Below are positions 51,405 through 61,528 of a stretch of 64,000 bases of DNA, in pieces. The DNA comes from JAXDAY01 sp034679345 (GTDB lineage Bacteria > Eisenbacteria > RBG-16-71-46 > CAIMUX01 > VGJL01). Location: positions 124,001 to 188,000 of the forward strand of contig JAXDAY010000028.1 of the NCBI GenBank assembly GCA_034679345.1, read 5' to 3'. How positions within the stretch are numbered: the stretch's first letter is position 1; every line of letters starts with the position of its first letter. A program made the translations under genes and the position numbers. Below the pieces are notes generated by a model. It was not told the origin of the DNA and made no database searches. It saw only the letters and a program-made list of their open reading frames with translations.

Positions 51405-51900
51405 CTAGTTCTGAGTTTTCATTTGACGGGGAAGCTCACGGTTCGACAAGTCCCCGAAACCCGGCTCTGAGGGCACCCCAGGTGGACGGTCGTAAAGCGG
51501 ACGTGGTTTCGCTGCCGGGTCGCATGATTCCGGAGGTGAAGACCATGTGTCCTCGTAGCCATCCCAACCGGGGCACTCGCCCCACTGGAACTCCTCGAAC
51601 GGGATGGACTCCTCTGGGTGATTCACGGTTCCGACTTCTGTTGCGTAGTGAATGAATCGGCGTGTCTCGTTGCGGAAGCGCCCAATTCCTTACCGTATTC
51701 ATCCGTGCCGATGCTCTCACCGTAGTCAATCCGGTAGTCGACGGGCAGGCAGAGGGAGAAGTACCCGGCCGGGACGGTGACATCCTCCCACACGGCGACG
51801 TCCTCATCGGAGTTCCGGTATGCGGCCTCACCGATGAGGATTCGATGGAATCCCGCTGGGTCACGTGCTGACGCCGCAGCACCGGCGCTGACACTAATCG
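51405..51900 (-). pseudogene. Frameshifted remnant of a secreted-protein gene
   Basis: Two adjoining minus-strand frames read as ordinary protein. The upstream piece (about 51900 to 51660) has AGFHRILIGEAAYRNSDEDV, then AVWEDVTVPAGYFSLCLPVD and YGESIGTDEYGKELGASATR before a stop near 51653. The next piece (51405 to about 51690) continues as RNETRRFIHYATEVGTVNHP, then EESIPFEEFQWGECPGWDGY and SSPPESCDPAAKPRPLYDRP. A shift near 51680 would join them. The first part resembles the 'WEDVTVPAGxFxxCL' domain of secreted proteins of this type of organism. No start or signal peptide is found, so the gene is decayed. Confidence 0.55.
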
Positions 51901-51939
51901 AACCTGGACCTATTCTGAGGTCGGTGAGATCGCCGGTCT

Positions 51940-52782
51940 CTACCTCAAGACTACCAGCCGCATCGCGCTGGTCTTTCCTCCGAGGTACGCCGCTTTGTAG
52001 AGGTAGATGCCGGAGACCGCCTGGCGGCCGTCGTTGCCACGTCCGTCCCAGAGGACTTGATGCGCACCTGGAGAAAGGTCCCCGACCGGGAGCTCTCTCA
52101 CCTCACGGCCGGCCACGTCATAGATCGAAACCTGGACATCTCGGAGGCTCGCACCACTTCGCAAAAGAAGTGCGGTAGAGCCGGCCGTCGGATTCGGTGC
52201 GCTTCCCAGCGACAACGCGGGCCCAGCTCCAACTAGCACCGGCTTGCTCTCCACGCCCGAGGCTTCCGGGTACCAGTACACCATATCATCCAGGCAATAG
52301 TGTTGTTGGTTGGTGCCCCATCCTCCTACCACTCTGACGGAGGAGAAGGCCGTGTCAGAAACAAAGCCCCAGAAATCGCCATTGAAGCTGTTGGGAATGG
52401 ACCCCACATAGAGGGAATCATCGGCAATGTAGACGAGCAAGTTATTCCCGGAGCCACCAGGCCCGCCCAGAGCCCAGTCTCCACCGTATGCGGCTATTTG
52501 GGGCACGAAGGTCCAGACCGTCATGGGCTCGTTCTGGCTTTGGGAAGCCAGAACATCCTGGTAGCACTCGAGCGTCGGATTGATGTGGCCGGACTCAGTA
52601 GAGACATAACTAACACCATCGTTGAGTAGAGTGTCAGCAAAGTCCTCAGTGAGGTGCTGCCCGTCCAACGCGTTCTGCCACTCCAACTTATCGGTGTAAA
52701 TCGTGATCGTCGTGGCACCGCCAATGGCAGTCCAACAGGCAATCGCCGCCATTGCGGCGGCCAACAACACCACTTTGCGCAT
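51940..52782 (-). CDS. Secreted protein with FlgD/T9SS-like sorting domain
   Basis: A 280-residue protein. The ATG at 52782 has GGAGGG six bases upstream and a Sec signal (MRKVVLLAAAMAAIACWTAI, cut near GGA). Residues about 25-185 are a beta-rich choice-of-anchor-like domain (TIYTDKLEWQNAL, AFSSVRVVGGWG, YCLDDMVYW). The last 85 residues are the sorting domain with NPTAGSTALLL, IYDVAGREVRELP, VSGIYLYKA and a terminal MRLVVLR. It is preceded by a good promoter. Likely a surface or secreted structural protein; no enzymatic motif is seen. Confidence 0.85.
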   Translation of the reverse strand: MRKVVLLAAAMAAIACWTAIGGATTITIYTDKLEWQNALDGQHLTEDFADTLLNDGVSYVSTESGHINPTLECYQDVLASQSQNEPMTVWTFVPQIAAYGGDWALGGPGGSGNNLLVYIADDSLYVGSIPNSFNGDFWGFVSDTAFSSVRVVGGWGTNQQHYCLDDMVYWYPEASGVESKPVLVGAGPALSLGSAPNPTAGSTALLLRSGASLRDVQVSIYDVAGREVRELPVGDLSPGAHQVLWDGRGNDGRQAVSGIYLYKAAYLGGKTSAMRLVVLR

Positions 52783-52892
52783 GGCATCCCTCCATTGGCA
52801 GCGCCCCAGATCTGCCGTGAACCGATGAATCCCCATTCGTCTTTGCCCGAACGGGCTGACCTCTTGGCGGAAGGTCAGTCCGAGCAGGATCA

Positions 52893-52921
52893 ATGATAGC
52901 GCAGGCACAGAAGTCTGGGAA
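52893..52921 (-). promoter_or_regulatory. Probable promoter of the sorting-domain protein gene at 52782
   Basis: On the minus strand TTCCCA (52916-52921) and TATCAT (52893-52898) are separated by 17 bases, matching the sigma70 consensus in four and five of six positions. Transcription would start near 52886, about 100 bases before the ATG. Confidence 0.45.
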
Positions 52922-53201
52922 GCGTCGCTCCCGCTACCCGACCCGGGACGGATCCGGTAACTAACTCGCCCACCTATAGGGAATTCCAATCCCCCCGACA
53001 CGTATCGACGCCCCCTCCGGTCGCGCGACAACGAGTATAGTGGCGCTCCAGCAGAGGCTTCCAGATCCTTCGCACCTCGCGATCCGCTCCCGAGCCGATC
53101 AGGCTCCCCCCGGAATGCCGAACATCCCCTCCCGCGACCCGCTCCTCCCCCGCCGACCCCCCCGTCAGGGCCAGTCTTGTCCCCTCCGACCCGCGCGGGC
53201 G
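52922..53201. other. Intergenic stretch, no gene seen
   Basis: About 280 bases between the promoter of the sorting-domain gene and the kinase/transposase debris. The part near 52960-53040 is AT-richer and contains cacctatagggaattccaat. The rest is C-rich with no protein-like frame on either strand. Confidence 0.4.
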
Positions 53202-53743
53202 CTAGGGTGCGCGAGGCGGCAGCCCCAGGTGCTCCAGGATCCTCGCGACCCCGCATCCTTGCCGTCGACTTGCTCGGGCGCCATGTAGGCGGGTCCCGGT
53301 CAACGCCCGGGCGCCGAAGGGCCGCCGGCGCTAGAACGGCCGGGCAAGGCTGAAGTCTAAGTTTTCTGCTCGGGCCCGAGGTCATGCATGCGGCAGATGC
53401 TGCGGTGGGAGATCGTCCGCGCGAGCTTCAGCTCGTGAGGAAAGCGCTCGATGGAGGCCGCATCGCGGGCAATCTCGGGCCTGATGAGCTTCAGGGCGAG
53501 TTTCTCGCGCACCTCGGTGTCGAAGACCTTGTAGACCCGACCCACGCCGTCCTTGCCCAGGTCCTCGATCACCTGGCACCGGCCTGCGAAAGTTGTGCCG
53601 ACCGTCAACTCGCGCACCGGAGACGAGGGGAGGACTTCGGTCTCGCGGCCCGGGGGCGCTTCGGGCCCGGACAGCGAAGCGCCGCAGTCGCTGCAGAATC
53701 GTGCGTCTGGAAGGTCGTCGGATGAGCAGTTGGGACAGCGCAC
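53202..53743 (-). pseudogene. Broken Ser/Thr kinase gene joined to a transposase-like tail
   Basis: From 53743 downward the frame encodes a zinc ribbon (MRCPNCSSDDLPDARFCSDC) and a kinase N-lobe (FAGRCQVIEDLGKDGVGRVY, then EKLALKLIRPEIARDAAS and KLARTISHRSICRMHDLG), ending at a stop at 53357 after only 128 residues. About 70 bases on, another frame gives GPAYMAPEQVDGKDAG, a kinase activation-segment end. It then runs into a third frame, ARILEHLGLPPRAP followed by a stop (53202-53204), which resembles the tail of IS91-type transposases as I remember them. The Gly loop is also changed (GKDGVG for GKGGMG). The catalytic loop (HRD, DFG) is missing. Confidence 0.65.
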
Positions 53744-53892
53744 GGGATCCTAGATCCCCATCCAGCGTGTGCCTCGGCCGGGCCGGTTTCGATGCCGTCA
53801 CCCGCCTTTGCCCGGGCCCCGCGCGGGTGTACGCTGGGTCTGCGCTGGTTCCTTCAGGCGCAGAAGAGAGTCGCGATGGTGGGAGGGAGCTG

Positions 53893-56481
53893 ATGCTGAC
53901 GCCCGGCACATCCCTCGGTCCCTACCGCATTCTTGCACCCATCGGCGCGGGGGGCATGGGCGAGGTCTATCGCGCCCGAGACGCGCGACTCGATCGAGAC
54001 GTCGCCATCAAAGTGCTTCCTGTGGACGTGTCGCGGGACCCGGATCGCCTGACCCGCTTCGAGCGGGAGGCGAAAGCACTGGCCGCACTTTCCCATCCCA
54101 ACATCCTGATCATCCACGACTTCGGCCGCGAGGGCGAGGTCGCCTACGCGGTGACGGAGGTCCTGGACGGCGTGAACCTCCGCCGCCGGATCGAGGAGGG
54201 CGTCCTGCCCTGGCGCGAGGCGGTCAAGATCGGGGCCGAGATCGCGGACGGCCTGAGCGCTGCCCACGCAGCGGGGATCGTGCACCGGGATCTCAAGCCC
54301 GAGAACGTGATCATCACGCGCGACGGCAGGGTGAAAGTACTCGACTTCGGCCTGGCGAAGGCGCAGCGGGGGCCTCTTGCGGAGATCGAGACGGTGACCT
54401 CGGTGCCGCCGGGGACCGCGGCAGGGACGGTCCTCGGCACCGTCGGCTACATGGCGCCCGAGCAGGTGCGGGGCGAGTCCGCGGATCATCGGAGCGACAT
54501 CTTCGCTTTCGGTTGTGTCCTCTACGAGATGCTCACGGGGCGCAGGGCGTTTCGCGGAAGCACGGCGGTCGACACCCTGGGCGCGATCCTGAAAGACCAG
54601 CCGCCCGAGGTCGCGCTCACGCATCCCGAGGTCATTCCAGAGCTGGACCTGCTGGTTTCACACTGCCTGGAGAAGGCTCCGGAGCGCCGGTTCCAGTCGG
54701 CCCACGGTCTCGCGTTCGATCTGCGCTCGCTGCTCACGAGCAGCGTCGTGACACGACCCGCGCCGGCCCGGCCGCGGTACCGGCGGTGGTGGATGGGCGC
54801 CGGAATCGCGCTCGGCGCATTGGTGCTCGCGGTCGCCGTCGCGCGCTGGGCGCCGTGGCGCGCGCTCCGGCCGGCGCCAGTCCTCGACCTCGCGAAGGTC
54901 GTTGTGGTGCCGTTCGAGAACCACACCGGCGATCCGTCGCTGGACAGCTTCGGCGCGCAGATCCCGGACGCGGTCGCGCGGGGCGCGGCTCAGGTGAGTG
55001 ACATGACCGTGATGCCCGTGAACACCCCTGTGGGCGAAGTCGGGGGGCGATCGAGCGCAGCCGAGCTGACCGCGCTGTCGCGCGCGAACGGGGCCGGGCT
55101 GGTGGCGTCCGGGGCCTACTACCTGACGGGCGACGATCTGCAAATCCAGGCCAAGCTCTTCGACGCGGTGAAGGGAAGGGTGGTCCTTACCTTCCAACCG
55201 ATCACCGGAAGCATCCGGGAACGCGCGTTCCTGCTGGAGCCCTTACGCCAGCGGGTTCTCGGCGCGGTCGCCTGGTACGGCTTGGGCATCGATCCTGGAC
55301 TCGTGCACGCCCCGACCCTCGATGCGCATGCCGCGTACATGCTGGGCCGTGAGTCCTTCGGGCTCGATTACACGCGGGCCGTGGAGCACTTCAATCGGGC
55401 CCTGGCGCTGGACCCCGACTTCGCCATGGTCTGGCCCTGGATCTGGGCCTCGTACTCGAACCTGGGCCGCTGTGAGGAAGCCGCCCGGGCGCTCGCCGAT
55501 ATGGAGGCCCGCCGGGAGCGATTGACCGCCCTGGAGCGGCTGTGGGTCTCCGCCACGCGGGCCCTGCACGAGGATCGGCAAGCTGAGGCGATGGACATCT
55601 TGCGGCAGATAGGAAGCGCGGCATCCGGGCGGATGCTGTACCTGGTCAGCTACCTCGAAGGCCTCTCGGAGCTGAAGCGGAACCATCCGCGGGCGGCCGT
55701 GGCCTGCTTGACCCAGGCGACGGATCTGCCGCCGTCGCACCGGGAGATCAGTCAATTGTGGTGGCGCACCGTCCTCGCTTCCGCATACCACATGTTGGGG
55801 GAGTATGAGACGGAGCTGAAGGTCGCCAGCGAGGGTGCGCGCGAGTTCCCCGACATCCTCGGGTTCTACAGCCGTCAGGCGGCGGCGCTGGCGGCGCTCG
55901 GTAGGGTGGCCGAGCTCGACCGCCTGGTGGACGAGACCCTCGCGCTCCGGGCCAGAACCGGTTCAGCGGGGGCGGTGATGCGAATCGCGGCCACTGAGTT
56001 GCGCGCCCACGGATACCGCGAGGCCGGACTCGAGATGGCGCAGCGGGCGGTCGCCTGGTATCGAGAGCGTCCGGCCGCAGAAGCCGCGGGCCTCGAGGGA
56101 TCGTTGCTGTATGCGCTGATCTGCGCTGAGCGGTGGACGGAGGCGAAGGCCATTGCGGATGCGCAGCTGGCGAAGAGCCCGAACGACGTCGATGCGCTGG
56201 GCTGCGTCGGCACGCTCGCGGCCCGTCTCGACGACCCGGCCCGAGCGCGCCAGGTCGCGGCCCAGCTGCGCGACCGGGAGCCGGATTGCCGTGGCGGGGA
56301 TGCCGTCTACTGGCGTGCCTGCATCGTCGTCCAGCTCGGCGACGCGCGAGAGGGGATGGCCCTGCTGAAGGAAGCGATGGCGCGGGGATTCGCGTTTAAC
56401 TCGGGGGTCCACAGTGACCCGGATCTCGAGCCGCTCTGGGGTGATCCGGAGTTCAAGGAGTTCATTCGACCGAAGGAGTGA
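53893..56481 (+). CDS. Membrane Ser/Thr protein kinase with TolB/TPR-like C-terminal region
   Basis: An 862-residue protein with GGGAGGG before the ATG at 53893. The Hanks-type kinase domain (about 10-280) is complete: Gly loop [10 protein letters not shown], Lys40 (VAIK), HRDLKPEN with Asp133, DFG at 151-153 and the APE motif in GYMAPEQ. One membrane helix lies at about 300-318 ([20 protein letters not shown]). The outer part begins with a TolB/FlgO-like segment ([20 protein letters not shown]) and continues with TPR-type helices ([20 protein letters not shown] and many others). Such kinases phosphorylate regulators or enzymes in response to surface signals. The broken kinase just upstream on the other strand is a different family member. 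Confidence 0.93.
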   Translation: MLTPGTSLGPYRILAPIGAGGMGEVYRARDARLDRDVAIKVLPVDVSRDPDRLTRFEREAKALAALSHPNILIIHDFGREGEVAYAVTEVLDGVNLRRRIEEGVLPWREAVKIGAEIADGLSAAHAAGIVHRDLKPENVIITRDGRVKVLDFGLAKAQRGPLAEIETVTSVPPGTAAGTVLGTVGYMAPEQVRGESADHRSDIFAFGCVLYEMLTGRRAFRGSTAVDTLGAILKDQPPEVALTHPEVIPELDLLVSHCLEKAPERRFQSAHGLAFDLRSLLTSSVVTRPAPARPRYRRWWMGAGIALGALVLAVAVARWAPWRALRPAPVLDLAKVVVVPFENHTGDPSLDSFGAQIPDAVARGAAQVSDMTVMPVNTPVGEVGGRSSAAELTALSRANGAGLVASGAYYLTGDDLQIQAKLFDAVKGRVVLTFQPITGSIRERAFLLEPLRQRVLGAVAWYGLGIDPGLVHAPTLDAHAAYMLGRESFGLDYTRAVEHFNRALALDPDFAMVWPWIWASYSNLGRCEEAARALADMEARRERLTALERLWVSATRALHEDRQAEAMDILRQIGSAASGRMLYLVSYLEGLSELKRNHPRAAVACLTQATDLPPSHREISQLWWRTVLASAYHMLGEYETELKVASEGAREFPDILGFYSRQAAALAALGRVAELDRLVDETLALRARTGSAGAVMRIAATELRAHGYREAGLEMAQRAVAWYRERPAAEAAGLEGSLLYALICAERWTEAKAIADAQLAKSPNDVDALGCVGTLAARLDDPARARQVAAQLRDREPDCRGGDAVYWRACIVVQLGDAREGMALLKEAMARGFAFNSGVHSDPDLEPLWGDPEFKEFIRPKE

Positions 56482-56704
56482 CCACCCACGACGCGCAACA
56501 GGTGAAGACCGCAAGAGGAAGGCGTCTGACAAACCGACATCACTCCAGGATTGATGCCGAATCCCCCATGTCTGGTCGCGCCTAGACCTGCGACGATCGT
56601 AGTCTGGAACACATCCTTCCGACCTTGCGGATCTGATGTAGGTTGTTGGGCAACTCGCGTGTCTTCAAGCCTGGGCGCGGCGGATCTCCATTCAGAAGAC
56701 GATT

Positions 56705-58342
56705 TCAGCGCGGCATCAACACCAGGCGCCGGTGGACGACGAAGGGGCGGTCGGCATCGATCCCGATCGCGCGCGCGAAGTAGACTCCCGGCGGCAGGTC
56801 GCCGGGATCCCACGAGAGAGAGTGCGTGTGCATCGCGGATGCATCCTCGGGGTCGATCCTTCCCACCTGCCGGCCGTTCGTGTCGAAGATCGCGATCCGA
56901 TCCACCACGCACCCCGCTCCGGCATCGATCCGCATCCGCACGACTCCGCGCGCCGGGTTGGGTGTCGTCATCATTCGCACCTGGCCGCGCGCCGGCAGAT
57001 CGCTGAGATTCTCGTAGACCCCCGCCGGCACTCCCGTGTTCACGAAGACCATGATCGGGCCGTTGGCCACCCCCATCGCGAGGTCGGGGCACCCGTCGCC
57101 GTTCAGATCGCCGAAGGCGATCGCCGTCCCGCTCGACGCGGCATCGTACTGCCAGTCGGCCACCGCGGAGAGGACGCCGTCGTTGTTGAGATGGACCCGC
57201 GCGTGCCCCGTGGAGAAATGGACCGTGGCGAGATCGGAGTCGCCGTCGCCGTCGATGTCGACCCACGCCAGCTCCTGCGTGCCGTGGTAGGAGTCGGCGG
57301 ATGCCCAGATCGGCTCCGCCCCGAGCATCCCCCCTTCGTTCTCGAAGAGCCATCCCGGCGCGCCGTTGCCTCCCACGGCGAGATCGGCGTCCAGGTCGCC
57401 GTCGACATCAGCCCAGCCAATCCCCTTGTCGGTCCGCTCCGGGTGCCCCGTCGTCCAGGCGAACGTCGTCTCGAGCGAGCCGTGCGTGTTCGAGAAGACG
57501 CCGCTCTGCCAGTTGACCCATCCCGCGACGGCCAGATCGAGCCAGCCATCCCCATCCATGTCGCCCCAGTCGGCGCTGTTGGTGATCCCCACCTGCTGGG
57601 ATTGCCACGACGGAGCCGTCTCAAGACCGGCGCCGGTGTTCCGGAAGAGATAGGTGGGGCGGTACGGGTTCCCCGAGTTCCCCTGGTTCGCCGTCGCGCA
57701 GTCGAGATCGCCGTCCCGATCGAAGTCGGCCAAAGAGCAGCCGACCGTCCAGCAGTTGTCGCTCGAGTTCCACCCCGCGGTCGTCGGAAGCATCCCGCTC
57801 GTCCCGTAGAAGACCTGGCTCGGCTGCAGCGACTCTCCCCCGTTCCCGAAGAAGAAGTCGAGGTAGCCGTCGGCGTTGATCCGCCCCGCCTTCACATCGG
57901 TCGTGTGCTTCTGATCCGACGAGATCCAGGACGGATCCGCCTCCAGCACGCCGCCGTTGTTGATGTAGGCGAAGTTGTAATAGTCGACGAGAGGCGGGTA
58001 CTGATTCGCCCAGTAGGTGCCCACGACAAGGTCCTGATCCTGATCGCCGTCGATGTCCCCCCAGCAGAGCCCGCCGGCGGCGCGCACGCGCGTCCCGACC
58101 CAATCGGGCACGAGCGGGAGCGGCACATCGCCGCGGTTGAACGCCTCGCGCGGATCGTCCTGCATCCAGCCGTCAGGGCTCACCGACGGATCGGCACGCT
58201 CCACCTCCGTCGCGGGGCGGCAGGTGCACGGCGCCGTCTCACGCCCGTTGGGCGCGGTGTGCAAGTGGGACGCCTTGGCGGGGGCGAGAGAGAAGGAGAG
58301 AAGCAGGAAGATCGCCGGGGAGATGCGTTGCATGCGGGTCAT
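56705..58342 (-). CDS. Secreted FG-GAP/VCBS-repeat protein with FlgD-like sorting domain
   Basis: A 545-residue protein with GGAGG four bases before the ATG and a signal peptide (MQRISPAIFLLLSFSLAPAK). It contains about seven FG-GAP/VCBS repeats recognised by Ca-binding-like loops: WGDIDGDQDQDLVVG, FDRDGDLDCATA, WGDMDGDGWLDLAVAG, WADVDGDLDADLAVGG, WVDIDGDGDSDLATV and FGDLNGDGCPDLAMG. They build a propeller like that of integrin alpha. The last 85 residues are the sorting domain (TPNPARGVVRMRI, IFDTNGRQVGRI, GVYFARAIG, RRLVLMPR). It probably binds ligands or sugars at the surface. Confidence 0.92.
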   Translation of the reverse strand: MTRMQRISPAIFLLLSFSLAPAKASHLHTAPNGRETAPCTCRPATEVERADPSVSPDGWMQDDPREAFNRGDVPLPLVPDWVGTRVRAAGGLCWGDIDGDQDQDLVVGTYWANQYPPLVDYYNFAYINNGGVLEADPSWISSDQKHTTDVKAGRINADGYLDFFFGNGGESLQPSQVFYGTSGMLPTTAGWNSSDNCWTVGCSLADFDRDGDLDCATANQGNSGNPYRPTYLFRNTGAGLETAPSWQSQQVGITNSADWGDMDGDGWLDLAVAGWVNWQSGVFSNTHGSLETTFAWTTGHPERTDKGIGWADVDGDLDADLAVGGNGAPGWLFENEGGMLGAEPIWASADSYHGTQELAWVDIDGDGDSDLATVHFSTGHARVHLNNDGVLSAVADWQYDAASSGTAIAFGDLNGDGCPDLAMGVANGPIMVFVNTGVPAGVYENLSDLPARGQVRMMTTPNPARGVVRMRIDAGAGCVVDRIAIFDTNGRQVGRIDPEDASAMHTHSLSWDPGDLPPGVYFARAIGIDADRPFVVHRRLVLMPR

Positions 58343-58870
58343 GGTGCCTCCGATCGTTTCCGCCGGCCGGTCGACTAACGGGCGCCTTCGATTATCCCAC
58401 AGACGGCGCCCCGGCTAACAGACGCATCCCGCCTCACGCCCGGCGAGGGCCTTGGCGCTCTCTGCGTGGATCAGACTTGGAGCGCCAATCCGATTCCGCT
58501 GTTCGCAGTCCCGCACGGCCGCCAGCGCCACGGTCCGATCCGCGGCGCCCACGAGATCGAGGCGGATCACCAGCACGGCAAGAGACGAGATGGTCCGTCG
58601 GCCCGACCGGAGCCGACACATCGTCGCGTGGGGTACAACTCCAGAGGATGACTCCTACATTCCACCGGAGAACAGGCGCCGGAACTTGAGTGTCGCGTTA
58701 CTGCGGGAATCCGGACGCCGCTTGAAGGTTGTCGCGACCCGATCGCGCCTCGTGATCGAGAAGGCCCTGAGCGCGTCCTGACGGAATCCTCTGAACGCTA
58801 GGCCCCGCCCCTCCGTCTAGTCGTAGTGCGGGCCCCAAACGCGCCCGGGGACGGCCCGCGAGGGGGAATC
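58343..58870. other. Divergent intergenic region, possible small remnant ORF
   Basis: 528 bases between two divergent genes for secreted proteins, so both promoters should be here. A minus-strand frame (58415-58621) reads LVIRLDLVGAADRTVALAAV, then RDCEQRNRIGAPSLIHAESA with natural codon use, but it has no ribosome-binding site. I recognise no family, and it could be decayed. A plus-strand frame ending at 58781 (YIPPENRRRNLSVALLRESG) is similar in quality. I give no gene call for either. Confidence 0.4.
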
Positions 58871-61528
58871 ATGGAAGACCGGTCACTCGAACGAAACTCC
58901 GCCTACCAGCCAGCAAGCGCCTGGAGTTGCGCTTGCGCAGTTATTCTCATGATCGCGGCCGTCTCAGGGTTTGCCTCTCCCGCCGCCGCCTCGTTCGCCT
59001 CCTTCGTCCCAACCTATGGCGGAACGGAGGAGTCCGCCCCTGCCGCGACGATCAGCGAACTCCCCTCGATCCAGGCTTATCCCATCAACGGAGACGGCCC
59101 CGTGCAGATTGACGGCCGGCTGGACGATCCCGCGTGGGAGCGCGCCGAGAGCGGATCCTCCTTCCGGGTGTTCGACCCGAATCGCGGCGCCACGCCCTCG
59201 GAGCCGACCGTCTTCAAGGTGGCTTACGACGACGACGCCCTCTACTTCGCCGTCGCCTGCTATGAAGATGATCCCTCGCGCATCTCGAAGAAGCTCTCGC
59301 GCCGCGACCGAGAGAGCGACTCCGACCTCGTGAGCGTCTACATCGATCCGTACGGCGATCGCACCACCGGCTACAACTTCCGTGTCAATCCTCTGGGCGT
59401 CCAGCAGGACATCTACATCTACGACGACGGCGAGATGGACTCCGACTGGGACGCCGTCTGGCAGGCGGAGACGTATCAGGATCGCGAAGGCTGGTACGCC
59501 GAGTTCCGCATCCCCTTCTCCTCGATTCGCTATCGCCCCGACCTCACGAGCTGGGGGTTGCAGGTCTACCGGTACATGCACGGCCGCGGCGAGGACACCG
59601 CCTGGGTCGTTTGGGACCGCGAGACTCCCGGATTCGTAAGTCGATTCGGCCGGCTCGAGGGGATCCGCAATGTCCCGGCGCCACGACAGCTCGAGCTGCT
59701 CCCCTACGGAGTGGTCCGCGCCACCGACCCGTCGACCACCGGGGAAGAGGACGTCGATCGGTTCCAGAACATCGGCGCCGACATCCGCTACGGCATCACC
59801 GCGAACCTCACCCTGAACGCCACGATCCAGCCCGACTTCGGGCAGGTCGAAGCCGACCCCGCGACGCTGAACCTCTCCCCGTTTGAGACCTTTTTCGAGG
59901 AGAAGCGACCCTTCTTCGTCGAGGGAAGCCGTTTCTTCCAGCACCCGAACTTCAATCTCTTCTACTCGCGCCGGATCGGGACGGGGGAGGAGACCTCGCG
60001 GATCCGCTATGCGGCGAAGTTGACCGGCAAGACCGCCGGCGGGATCACGTTGGCCTCCCTCATGGCGAGCACCGATGTTACCGGCGAGGGGCAGACGCAC
60101 AATCTCTTCAAGTCGGGGAAGCGCGCATCCCGCTACCTCGTCACGCGCCTCGGCAAGGAGTTCAACGGCGGAGCGCACCGCGTGAACCTGATGCAGACGG
60201 CGGTCTGGAACGCGGCAGACCGCGACGTCTACGGGGATCGCGGTTCGCGCGAGGCGTACACCACCGGTCTCGACTTCTCCATGCTCTTCGACGATCGGCA
60301 CTATCAAGTGGCCGGCTCGATGGTCGGTTCGATCATCGATCCGGAGCCGATCCACGCCGACCCGTCGTACCGCCCGGAGAAGTCGTACGGCACCGGCGGT
60401 ACGCTCGCGTTTTCCAGGATCGGCGGGACGATTCGCGGCGGAGTCAACGGACGCTGGGAGACCAACCGCCTCGACCTGAATGATGTGGGCTTCCTGACCG
60501 CCCCCGACGAGATCTCCAGTTACGCCTGGATCCGGTACAACTACAACCCGGACGGCAATGGAGGGATCTTCAACCGCGGCAATGTGGAGCTGAATGGATT
60601 CGGCCACTGGATGTACGCGGGCCGGGAGGGGTTCGATCTCCGCAGCGGGGAGCGTGTCTGGTCGTACGGGAGGGGACACATCCAGAATCCGTCGACGCAT
60701 CTCAGCGGCTGGCTCCAGTTCCGCAACTTTGCCGAGGTCTGGATGGGCGCCACCTTCAATCCCCTTGGGACGCAGAGATACGACACGCGCAACAACGTCA
60801 TCCTCGAGGACGGCAGCCAGGCCTCGATCCCCGGCGGCGGCCCCCTCATCTCCGAGCCGCGCACCTACGGTGGATGGCTCGGCGGTTCCACCGACACCCG
60901 CAAGGACCTGGTCTTCCAGCTCGAGTCGAACTGGTTCAACGACGACGCCCGCAATGCGTCTCTCAGTGTCGATCCATCGCTGCGCTGGAACCAGAGCAGC
61001 GCCGTCCATCACGAGGTCCACTTCGGTTACAACCAGCGCAAGGACGACACGCAGCACCTCGCCAACTACGAGAACCCCGGCGGCGGGATCGGCGGGGTGA
61101 GCTACGTCTACGGCGACCTCCGCCAGAAGACCGTGAGCCTCACGCTGCGCACTTCGTTCCTCTTCGACCGCAGCCAGTCCCTGGAGATCTACGCGCAGCC
61201 CTACCTCACCGTGGGCGACTATCTCCGCGCCCGGGAACTGATGCGCGCTGATTCCTACGATCTGCGCGCCTACAGCGCCGATGGGTTCGACATCCAGGAT
61301 TGGGACTTCCGCTACGCCGCGGTCAACCTGAACGCCGTTTACCGGTGGGAGTACCGCCCCGGGAGCGCGCTCTTCCTCGTCTGGACCCAGAGCCGCAATG
61401 GCTACGAGCAACGCGGATTCTTCCCGGAAGCCGGGCGATTCGCTCCGGAGCTCGATTCCGAGATGCTGTTCAGGAACGAGCCGGAGAACGTCTTCCTGGC
61501 GAAGATGACCTACTGGTTCCCGATCTAG
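58871..61528 (+). CDS. Outer-membrane CBM9-like/DUF5916 beta-barrel protein
   Basis: An 885-residue protein with a GAGGGGG ribosome-binding stretch before ATG 58871 and an unusually late export segment (CACAVILMIAAVSGFASPAA). Residues about 70-220 form a CBM9-like domain (GDGPVQIDGRLDDPAWERAE, FKVAYDDDALYFAVACYEDD, DLVSVYIDPYGDRTTGYNF). The remainder is the DUF5916 barrel with FGQVEADPATLNLSPFETFF, EEKRPFFVEGSRFF and many alternating aromatic strands. It ends in Phe-Pro-Ile (KMTYWFPI) like other outer-membrane barrels. The family is common in Bacteroidota and relatives. Its substrate is unknown. Confidence 0.93.
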   Translation: MEDRSLERNSAYQPASAWSCACAVILMIAAVSGFASPAAASFASFVPTYGGTEESAPAATISELPSIQAYPINGDGPVQIDGRLDDPAWERAESGSSFRVFDPNRGATPSEPTVFKVAYDDDALYFAVACYEDDPSRISKKLSRRDRESDSDLVSVYIDPYGDRTTGYNFRVNPLGVQQDIYIYDDGEMDSDWDAVWQAETYQDREGWYAEFRIPFSSIRYRPDLTSWGLQVYRYMHGRGEDTAWVVWDRETPGFVSRFGRLEGIRNVPAPRQLELLPYGVVRATDPSTTGEEDVDRFQNIGADIRYGITANLTLNATIQPDFGQVEADPATLNLSPFETFFEEKRPFFVEGSRFFQHPNFNLFYSRRIGTGEETSRIRYAAKLTGKTAGGITLASLMASTDVTGEGQTHNLFKSGKRASRYLVTRLGKEFNGGAHRVNLMQTAVWNAADRDVYGDRGSREAYTTGLDFSMLFDDRHYQVAGSMVGSIIDPEPIHADPSYRPEKSYGTGGTLAFSRIGGTIRGGVNGRWETNRLDLNDVGFLTAPDEISSYAWIRYNYNPDGNGGIFNRGNVELNGFGHWMYAGREGFDLRSGERVWSYGRGHIQNPSTHLSGWLQFRNFAEVWMGATFNPLGTQRYDTRNNVILEDGSQASIPGGGPLISEPRTYGGWLGGSTDTRKDLVFQLESNWFNDDARNASLSVDPSLRWNQSSAVHHEVHFGYNQRKDDTQHLANYENPGGGIGGVSYVYGDLRQKTVSLTLRTSFLFDRSQSLEIYAQPYLTVGDYLRARELMRADSYDLRAYSADGFDIQDWDFRYAAVNLNAVYRWEYRPGSALFLVWTQSRNGYEQRGFFPEAGRFAPELDSEMLFRNEPENVFLAKMTYWFPI

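Noticed and set aside
56732..58378. 548-codon open frame on the plus strand
   Set aside because: It is antisense to the VCBS-repeat gene; the repeats and signal peptide are on the minus strand.
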